Assembly: GCA_031287655.1 (NCBI GenBank)
Contig: JAITSR010000218.1
Coordinates: 1 to 6,639, forward strand
Direction: 5' to 3'
DNA length: 6,639 nucleotides
DNA from: Clostridiales bacterium
GTDB taxonomy: Bacteria > Bacillota > Clostridia > WRLR01
Within the stretch, counting starts at the first letter, position 1; each line of letters begins with the position of its first letter. The translations under genes and the position numbers were made by a program. Below the pieces are notes generated by a model that did no database searches, was not told where the DNA came from, and worked only from the letters and a program-made list of their open reading frames with translations. This document shows, in pieces, positions 1 through 5,003 of the stretch.

Positions 1-438
1 ATCGGCGTCGTGCAGCAGGATGTCTATCTGTTTTCCGGGAGCGTGCGCGAAAATATCCGCTACGGACGCCCTGGCGCGACGGACGCGGAGGTCGTGGAGG
101 CCGCGAAACGCGCGTATGCCGATGAATTTATCAGACGTCTGCCTGGCGGCTATGACGCGGACGTCGGGCAGCGCGGCGTGCGCCTTTCGGGCGGGCAGCG
201 CCAACGGATTTCGATCGCGCGGGTGCTGCTTGCGAGCCCGCCGATTTTGATCTTTGACGAGGCGACGAGCGCGCTCGACGACGAGAGCGAGCGTCTTGTA
301 CAGGAGGCGATGAGGCAGCTCTCAGAAAACAGGACGACAATCGTGATCGCGCATCGTCTCACGACGATCCGCCACGCAAGGCGCGTCCTCGAACTGACAG
401 GAGAGGGGAATGTACTTTTTCACCGCACTCTCCATTGA
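1..438 (+). CDS. ABC transporter ATP-binding subunit, C-terminal part (5' end outside window, odd 3' end)
   Basis: The reading frame is open from base 1, so the start lies upstream. The 145 visible residues are the second half of an ABC ATPase domain: a Q-loop (Gln6-Asp7 in VVQQDVYLF), the signature LSGGQRQR at 62-69, Walker B ILIFDE at 82-87, the D-loop SALD and the H-loop histidine at 118 (IAHRLTT). The 'FSGSVRENIRYG' segment and the 'FDEATSALDDESE' wording are typical of exporters that fuse a membrane domain to the ATPase (MdlB/MsbA-like multidrug or lipid exporters), so the missing 5' part probably encodes six membrane helices and Walker A. Family members normally continue after 'RVLxL..G' with a helix containing an E-x-GTH-type motif. 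Here the frame goes straight into an unrelated tail (NVLFHRTLH) and stops. The gene may therefore be truncated or may end in a rearranged segment. It converges on bioY with 42 bases between stops. No clear terminator is visible in that gap. Confidence 0.85.
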   Translation: MGVVQQDVYLFSGSVRENIRYGRPGATDAEVVEAAKRAYADEFIRRLPGGYDADVGQRGVRLSGGQRQRISIARVLLASPPILIFDEATSALDDESERLVQEAMRQLSENRTTIVIAHRLTTIRHARRVLELTGEGNVLFHRTLH

Positions 439-480
439 CTATTGCGGTATGGGGCAACATAGGAGAACGGCTTGCGGGTA

Positions 481-1110
481 CTAACGCGGCAGCGCGGCGA
501 CAAGGCGGCTTTTCAGGCTCGGCACGAGCAGCGCGCAGAACGCGGCTTTCAATAGGTCAAACGGGAGAAACGGCAGCGCCGCAAAGCCGAGCACGCTTAT
601 AAAGTCCGTGCGCATGTAGATCATCAGCCACAGGGAGCCGAACAGATAACACACGGCGAGCGCGAGCAGATAGGAGGCGGCATAGCGGCCGCAGATCGTG
701 GCGTTCAGGCTCCAAAAACCACCTCTGCCGCCGCCATCGCCGCTGCCGCCGCGCGGGGCGGCGACAGTGGTGGCAACCGTCTTGTCAAAACGCGAGGCAA
801 GGCCGCCGATGATCCACGCCATGAAAATATACGAGAGAATGTATCCGCCCGTCGGGCCAAAAGCGACCGCGAAGCCGCCAGAGAACCCCGCGAATACCGG
901 GAGACCGGCCACGCCGAGCAGGACATAGACGAGCTGCACCGCGACGGCGCATTTGAGCGGGAGCATTGAGGATGCGAGGAATACCGCGAATACAGAAAGC
1001 GTGAGCGGTACTCCCGGTGTGATCGGGATCGAAATCTGCGCGAGCACTGTCATCACGGCTGTAAATACCCCCGTCAAGACAAGCTCCTGTGTGGTGAACG
1101 TTCTTTTCAT
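481..1110 (-). CDS. bioY: BioY, biotin-binding S component of an ECF transporter
   Basis: This is a 209-residue integral membrane protein with about six hydrophobic segments. BioY is the substrate-capturing subunit that works with an energy-coupling module (EcfA, EcfA', EcfT) to import biotin. The family signature GLPVFAGFSGGF...GPTGGY lies at residues 69-90, TPGVPLT at 31-37, and the late LPFLPFDLLK segment at 179-188. No Ecf module genes are adjacent, so a shared module encoded elsewhere is likely (inference). The start chosen is ATG at 1110, because GGAGGAC lies 7 bases upstream of it and the promoter at 1153-1181 is downstream of the longer ATG at 1200. Unusually, a Gly/Arg-rich linker (about 118-131) interrupts a loop that is usually short. 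It coincides with a low-complexity CCGCCG stretch. Regulation by BirA is strongly indicated by the overlapping operator. The identification is firm. Confidence 0.95.
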   Translation of the reverse strand: MKRTFTTQELVLTGVFTAVMTVLAQISIPITPGVPLTLSVFAVFLASSMLPLKCAVAVQLVYVLLGVAGLPVFAGFSGGFAVAFGPTGGYILSYIFMAWIIGGLASRFDKTVATTVAAPRGGSGDGGGRGGFWSLNATICGRYAASYLLALAVCYLFGSLWLMIYMRTDFISVLGFAALPFLPFDLLKAAFCALLVPSLKSRLVAALPR

Positions 1111-1131
1111 AAAAATAGTCCTCCGATGAAA

Positions 1132-1175
1132 GCGCAATTGTGAACCAAAATAATTATAATGGTTTACAATTGCGC
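1132..1175 (-). promoter_or_regulatory. BirA (biotin repressor) operator overlapping the bioY promoter
   Basis: TTGTGAACC (1138-1146), a 14-base AT-only spacer, and GGTTTACAA (1161-1169) match the known BirA operator form TTGTAAACC-N14-16-GGTTTACAA with a single mismatch. The arms extend outward to 15 bases each (1132-1146 and 1161-1175), pairing at 14 of 15 positions. The TATAAT box sits in the spacer and one arm lies between the -35 and -10 boxes. Biotinoyl-AMP-loaded BirA bound here would therefore block RNA polymerase. The mechanism is inferred from the known BirA system; the site itself is seen directly. Confidence 0.92.
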
Positions 1176-1181
1176 TGTCAA
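1153..1181 (-). promoter_or_regulatory. Consensus sigma-A promoter of bioY
   Basis: On the - strand, TTGACA (1181-1176) is followed by exactly 17 bases and then TATAAT (1158-1153), a perfect match to the vegetative promoter in both hexamers. Transcription would start near 1146, giving a leader of roughly 36 bases before the bioY ATG. Such a strong promoter fits a gene held down by a repressor. Confidence 0.9.
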
Positions 1182-1199
1182 CATCGGAGGACCTGACCA

Positions 1200-1538
1200 T
1201 TACTGATTTGTAATCAACTTGTCCACAAACGCTTTGAGCAGAGGAATATCTTCCTCAACAGCTTGCCAAATCTGCGTCATATCAAGCTGCCAGTAACCAT
1301 GTGCGGCAATATTTCTGACGGCGATTATTTGAACCCAATTAAGCTGCGGATATTTCGTTTTGAAATCCTCCGACAGATGATTCGCACATTCGCCGATTGT
1401 CACAAGCGACATACACAGAGCGTGCTGTAAAATATCATCATGCAAAAATTGTTCTTTTGCTGCTTTTGATGTAACGCCGCATATGAAATTAACCTCGTCT
1501 GCAATACGCTCAATGTGCGCTTTATCACGTTCATTCAT
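1200..1538 (-). CDS. hepT: HepT-like HEPN-domain toxin (DUF86 family RNase)
   Basis: This 112-residue, largely helical protein carries the HEPN catalytic motif RX4HXY at residues 75-82 (Arg75, His80, Tyr82 in RNIAAHGY), preceded by the family-typical SLVTIGECANHLSEDF segment at 44-59. HepT proteins are RNases. In characterised pairs the partner MNT enzyme adds AMP to the motif tyrosine and so silences the toxin. Here the gene begins 4 bases after the stop of the MNT gene, so the two are co-transcribed and probably translationally coupled. The only Shine-Dalgarno-like stretch (GGAG) is about 16 bases from the ATG, which also favours coupling. The gene is visibly AT-richer than the ligase genes upstream, in keeping with a mobile accessory pair. 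The length is normal for the family. The family call is firm; toxicity in this host is inference. Confidence 0.9.
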   Translation of the reverse strand: MNERDKAHIERIADEVNFICGVTSKAAKEQFLHDDILQHALCMSLVTIGECANHLSEDFKTKYPQLNWVQIIAVRNIAAHGYWQLDMTQIWQAVEEDIPLLKAFVDKLITNQ

Positions 1539-1542
1539 ATTA

Positions 1543-1824
1543 TTATATTATGCGCTCCGTGCGGGGGATCCGCAGCTTTTCAGGGCGAACGAGCGGCAGG
1601 GTCACAACATCGACAGGCAATCCAAGACTGCGGGAAAGTTCCTCGCGGAAACCCATAACCTTAAAAATTGACGGAACCGGCACTGAAAACTGTACAAGGA
1701 AATCGGCGTCGGAACTTTCGGTCGCTGTTCCGCTGGCATACGATCCGAACAACTCCAGCCGCTTTACATTGTATCTCTCGGCGATAGGTTTTGCTCTGTC
1801 GGCGATTGCATTGATACTCAGCAC
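1543..1824 (-). CDS. mntA: MntA-like minimal nucleotidyltransferase antitoxin
   Basis: This small nucleotidyltransferase has the GSX10DXD motif (LFGSYASG...SDADF) and a later Asp in LPVDVV that supplies the third acidic ligand. In MntA/HepT pairs it uses ATP to AMPylate the HEPN toxin, acting in the cytoplasm. With the start chosen here it has 93 residues, short for the family but with a complete core fold. The start is GTG at 1824, because AGAGGGG (1839-1833) lies 8 bases upstream. An in-frame GTG at 1833 would add three residues, but it overlaps that ribosome binding site and has none of its own. The hepT gene follows after 4 bases. A promoter is visible at 1901-1929. An alternative reading is a kanamycin-nucleotidyltransferase-like orphan, but the adjacent HEPN gene makes the antitoxin role much more likely. 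Confidence 0.88.
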   Translation of the reverse strand: MLSINAIADRAKPIAERYNVKRLELFGSYASGTATESSDADFLVQFSVPVPSIFKVMGFREELSRSLGLPVDVVTLPLVRPEKLRIPRTERII

Positions 1825-1900
1825 ATCAACCACCCCTCTGCTGCTATCGGCGGAGCAGATCGTTCCGCACTCGCCGCTCCTTTTTCTTTGATCTGTTTAT

Positions 1901-1929
1901 ATTATATACCAACTCTCAAAAACTTCCAA
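1901..1929 (-). promoter_or_regulatory. Probable promoter of the mntA-hepT pair
   Basis: On the - strand TTGGAA (1929-1924) is followed by 17 bases and TATAAT (1906-1901). It begins 22 bases after the stop codon of ligase copy A, so the toxin-antitoxin pair can be transcribed independently of the ligase array. No hairpin with a T run separates the two, so read-through from the array is also possible. The roughly 75-base leader before mntA contains a strong ribosome binding site (AAAAAGGAG) in front of an 8-codon out-of-frame mini-ORF. Confidence 0.65.
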
Positions 1930-1951
1930 GGTCTTCCTCTTATGTTATGTG

Positions 1952-3331
1952 TTATGCTTTGGGCGCGTTGCGCACATGTATGAATTTTCCGCTTTTGTCC
2001 GGGCCGGGTGGCACGTCGGACAGATAGATGTGCGCCCGGATGCCGTTTTTGGCCAGATACTCGCCGATCGACGCCTTCGCCTTTTCAAAAGTGCGTTCCC
2101 TGTCGTTCGCCACGAGCCTGATCTCCAACTTGTTCTCATCGTGCAGGATCGCCTGAAACAACCTCGCCTCCGAAATATTATCAAGCAAAATATAGATCAG
2201 CGACGGTATGATCTCGACCTCGCCGTTTTCACCGCGGAACCGGAGCGCGTCACTCGTGCGCCCCTCCACCTCGACCCACGGGGTCGTCCGCCCGCATGGG
2301 CAGCCCTCGTCGTGGTACACAATCCGGTCGGTCACCTCATACCGTATGATCGGCTGAATAAAGTTGCACATTGTCGTCAAAAGCCATTTGTCCGCGCGGC
2401 CTCTCGCGACGGGCCTGTTTTCGCTGTCAACCGGCTCCATCACAATCCAGTCGTCATGGATGTGCATATGGCCGAAAGGGCACTCGTTGGCGACTGCCCC
2501 GCTCTCCGTACACAAATAAGTGTTGATCGTGCGGCGGCCAAAGGCGGCCTCTAAGGTTTCTTTCATATTAGCGGATAAATATTCGCCGCACGATATGACG
2601 AGCAGCGGTGAGATGTGCAGCCTGCCCGCGAGTTGCTCCTTTGCCAGAGTGGTCATCGCCGATGGATAGCCGCCGAACATGGCGGGTTGAAAGCGGTTCA
2701 GCCCCGCCACCAGCTCCGGTATGGGGTCAAAGATGTCGAACAGCCTTGAGCCGAACCGTTTGAAAATGTTCACGCTCTTTCCGTAGATCAGCATCCCGCT
2801 GCCCAAATTAAAGCCCGGATCGGCGCAGACAGCCGCGGACTTGCAGCGGCGCATAAAAAAATTATTCCTGTCCAGCAAGGTTGGATAGCTGCGTTCCCAG
2901 CTGATCGCGTCCGTCACATGGATCATACCCTTGTCATACAGAATCACGGCGGGCGCCCCGGTGGAACCCGAAGTCCGAAAAACCAGATACTTGCCCAAAA
3001 ACAGCTTCCCGTTGTTGCTGAGGTTCTTCATGAACTCCTGAACTCCGTCCAACGTAACCGTCCTGTCCGTCACCCAATCCTCAAAGCGCTCCATCAGCCC
3101 GGCCTTTGCCGTCATGGGCAAGTCGCTGAGCTTAAAATCGTCGTCCAGTCCGGCATATAAGTCAGCGAAAAGCGGGCTGTGAGTCTTTGCGTAACGAACA
3201 ATTCGTAGAAGCTGTTTTCGCCGGTACGCCGCTCTTGCGGATTCGTCCATCGCGGTATATGCGGGTACCATCTTAGACGCGTAAAGCGCGCTGATTTCGC
3301 CGTCCCCGTTCGTTATAGGCGCATTTTTCAT
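1952..3331 (-). CDS. Phenylacetate-CoA ligase-family adenylate-forming enzyme, copy A
   Basis: This 459-residue cytosolic enzyme belongs to the PaaK/COG1541 group (also annotated CapK or coenzyme F390 synthetase-like), which activates a carboxylic acid with ATP to an acyl-adenylate. Visible motifs are the phosphate loop TSGSTGAP at 120-127, GYPSAM at 221-226, YLCTES at 272-277, RYEVTDR at 330-336 with the ribose-binding Asp335, the hinge EGRTSD at 357-362, and the C-terminal PDKSGK with the catalytic-type Lys449. Cys284, His290, Cys344 and Cys346 (ECPFG.MH and CPCGR) resemble the zinc site of family members (inference). The start is ATG at 3331, with AAAGGG 12 bases upstream. The position matching the alternative upstream ATG of copies B and C is CTG here, which argues for the shared internal start in all three. 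Its end (PKA) lacks the SEPQP tail of B and C, as expected for the outer member of a tandem array. The substrate is unknown. Confidence 0.85.
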   Translation of the reverse strand: MKNAPITNGDGEISALYASKMVPAYTAMDESARAAYRRKQLLRIVRYAKTHSPLFADLYAGLDDDFKLSDLPMTAKAGLMERFEDWVTDRTVTLDGVQEFMKNLSNNGKLFLGKYLVFRTSGSTGAPAVILYDKGMIHVTDAISWERSYPTLLDRNNFFMRRCKSAAVCADPGFNLGSGMLIYGKSVNIFKRFGSRLFDIFDPIPELVAGLNRFQPAMFGGYPSAMTTLAKEQLAGRLHISPLLVISCGEYLSANMKETLEAAFGRRTINTYLCTESGAVANECPFGHMHIHDDWIVMEPVDSENRPVARGRADKWLLTTMCNFIQPIIRYEVTDRIVYHDEGCPCGRTTPWVEVEGRTSDALRFRGENGEVEIIPSLIYILLDNISEARLFQAILHDENKLEIRLVANDRERTFEKAKASIGEYLAKNGIRAHIYLSDVPPGPDKSGKFIHVRNAPKA

Positions 3332-3351
3332 TTCGATTACCAGCCCTTTCT

Positions 3352-3441
3352 AATTCGGAATTCGGAATTCGGAATTCTCAATTCGTAACGTGCAATACCT
3401 CATTCACAATGCACAATTCCGAATTCCCCATTCCGAATTCC
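3352..3441. repeat. Heptamer-based repeat in the spacer between copies B and A
   Basis: AATTC is followed by three perfect GGAATTC heptamers (3357-3377), then by degenerate ATTC/CAATG words, and then by AATTCCGAATTCC (3415-3427) and ATTCCGAATTCC (3430-3441). The latter are inverted copies of the heptamers. The 13-base arms 3364-3376 and 3415-3427 are perfectly complementary with a 38-base loop, just upstream of the copy A ribosome binding site. The spacer has no gene. Confidence 0.85.
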
Positions 3442-3467
3442 TCATTTTCGTAATCACTCTATGCGCG

Positions 3468-4859
3468 TCATGGCTGTGGTTCGCTTTTGGGCGCGTTGCG
3501 CACATGAAAGAATTTTCCGCTTTTGTCCGGGCCGGGCGGCAAGTCGGACAGATAGATGTGCGCCCGGACGCCTTTTTTGGCCAGAAATTCGCCGATGTCT
3601 TTCTTCACCTTTTCAAAAGTGCGTGCCATGTCATCCGCCTCGATCCTGATCTCCAATCGGTTCTCATCGTGCAGGATTGCCTGAAACGACTTCGCATCCA
3701 AAATATTATTGAGAAAAGTATAAATCAGCAGCGGGATGATCGCAACCTCGCCGTCTTCGCCGCGGAATCGGAGTATGTCATTCGTGCGCCCCTCCACCTC
3801 GACCCACGGGGTCGTCCGCCCGCATGGGCAGCCTTCGTCGTGGTATATGATCCGGTCGGTCATCTCATACCGTATGATCGGCTGAATAAAGTTGCTCATA
3901 TTCGTCAAAAGCCATTTGTCCGCCCTGCCGCGCGCGACAGGCTTGTTTTCACTGTCGACCGGCTCCATCACAATCCAGTCGTCATTGACGTGCATACGAC
4001 CGAAAGGACACTCGTTGGCGGCGGGTCCGCTCTCCGTACTCACATAACTGTTGATTACGCGGCGTCCAAAGGCGGCCTTTATTATTTCTTTTGAACTATC
4101 GGGTAAATATTCGCCGCACGATACGACGAGCACCGGCGAGATGTGCATTCTGCCCGCGAGCTGCTCCTTTGCCAGATCGGACATCACCGAGGGGTAGCCG
4201 GTTAACATGGCGGGCGAAAAGCGGTTCAGCCCCTTCACCAGCTCCGGCAGGGGGGTAAAGATGCCGAACAACTTTGAGCCGAACCGTCTGATAATGTTCA
4301 CGCTCTGTCCGTAGATCAGCGTCCCGCTGCCTAAATTAAAGCCCGGGGTGCAGCAGAGAGACGCGGACTTGCAGCCGCGTATGAAATAATTATTCCTGTC
4401 TTGCAAAGTCGGAAAGTTGCGCTCCCAGTTGATCGCGTCCGTCACATGGATCGTGCCCTTGTCATACAGAACCACGGCGGGCGACCCGGTGGAACCCGAG
4501 GTCCGAAAAGCCAGATACTTGCCCAGAAAAAGTTTTCCGTTGTTGTCGAGGTCCTTCATGAAGCCCAAGACTCCGTCCAGCGTAACAGTCCTGTCCGTCA
4601 CCCAATCGTCAAAGCGCTCCTTCAACTCATTCTTTGTCGTCACAGGCAAATCACTGAGCTTAAAATCGTCGTCCAGCCCGGCATATAAGTCGGCAAAAAG
4701 CGGGCTGTGCGCCTTCGCGTAACGAACAATTCGTTGAAGTTGTTTTCGCCGATACGCAGCTTTTGCGGATTCGTCCATCGCGGCGTATGCGGGAACCATC
4801 TTAGACGCGAAAAGCGCGCTGATTTCGCCGTCCCCGTTGGTAATAGGCGCTTTTTTCAT
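3468..4859 (-). CDS. Phenylacetate-CoA ligase-family adenylate-forming enzyme, copy B
   Basis: The middle paralogue of the tandem array has 463 residues and aligns to copy A without gaps, differing at about 96 of 458 positions by hand count. All catalytic motifs are kept: TSGSTGSP, GYPSVM, YVSTES, RYEMTDR, CPCGR, EGRTND and PDKSGK. Differences concentrate at about 150-285 and 360-420, where the acyl pocket and the C-terminal lid are expected, whereas 301-360 is nearly invariant. It reads ECPFGRMH where A and C have ECPFGHMH, so His288 is not a required ligand, while Cys284 and His290 are. The start is ATG at 4859. An in-frame ATG at 4871 directly abuts the AAAGGG ribosome binding site and so is unlikely to be used. 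The stop is 136 bases before the copy A start, with the repeat-bearing spacer between. There is no frameshift or internal stop, so it is probably functional. The product is unknown. Confidence 0.85.
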   Translation of the reverse strand: MKKAPITNGDGEISALFASKMVPAYAAMDESAKAAYRRKQLQRIVRYAKAHSPLFADLYAGLDDDFKLSDLPVTTKNELKERFDDWVTDRTVTLDGVLGFMKDLDNNGKLFLGKYLAFRTSGSTGSPAVVLYDKGTIHVTDAINWERNFPTLQDRNNYFIRGCKSASLCCTPGFNLGSGTLIYGQSVNIIRRFGSKLFGIFTPLPELVKGLNRFSPAMLTGYPSVMSDLAKEQLAGRMHISPVLVVSCGEYLPDSSKEIIKAAFGRRVINSYVSTESGPAANECPFGRMHVNDDWIVMEPVDSENKPVARGRADKWLLTNMSNFIQPIIRYEMTDRIIYHDEGCPCGRTTPWVEVEGRTNDILRFRGEDGEVAIIPLLIYTFLNNILDAKSFQAILHDENRLEIRIEADDMARTFEKVKKDIGEFLAKKGVRAHIYLSDLPPGPDKSGKFFHVRNAPKSEPQP

Positions 4860-4879
4860 TTCGATGACCATCCCTTTCT

Positions 4880-4976
4880 AATTCGGAATTCGGAATTCGA
4901 AATTCGGAATTCTCAATTCGTAACGTGCAATACCTCATTCACAATGTACAATTCCGATTTCCCCATTCCGAACTCC
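4880..4976. repeat. Heptamer-based repeat in the spacer between copies C and B
   Basis: The layout is the same as in the other spacer, but with four heptamers (GGAATTC, GGAATTC, GAAATTC, GGAATTC at 4885-4912). The right-hand inverted copies carry point changes (AATTCCGATTTCC, ATTCCGAACTCC), so the potential hairpin is imperfect here. The whole 144-base spacer otherwise differs from its partner by six substitutions and a single-base indel. Confidence 0.85.
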
Positions 4977-5003
4977 TCATTTTCGTAATCACTCTATGCA
5001 GTG

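Larger units (their letters stand above)
1118..1192. repeat. 75-base inverted repeat enclosing the BirA operator
   Basis: Outside the operator arms a second perfect 11-base inverted pair is present: GTCCTCCGATG at 1118-1128 and CATCGGAGGAC at 1182-1192. The left arm contains the bioY ribosome binding site. The right arm is the same sequence on the opposite strand, just past the -35 box and before the hepT stop. Because transcription starts near 1146, the two outer arms would not both be in the bioY mRNA, so this is a DNA-level symmetry or the scar of an inverted duplication rather than an RNA hairpin of bioY. It could form in a transcript reading through from hepT. Confidence 0.75.

Noticed and set aside
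1155..1160. + strand TATAAT as a divergent promoter
   Set aside because: There is no acceptable -35 at the right distance, and no + strand gene follows.
1111..1200. N-terminal extension of bioY to an ATG at 1200
   Set aside because: It would place the start upstream of the promoter and operator, and the extra 30 residues do not look like BioY.
1550..1891. 113-codon + strand frame opposite mntA
   Set aside because: It is antisense to a well-supported MNT gene with its motif and ribosome binding site. It has no recognisable features.
3352..4976. CRISPR-like array from the spaced repeats
   Set aside because: The units are 7 bases and contiguous, with no unique spacers and no cas genes.
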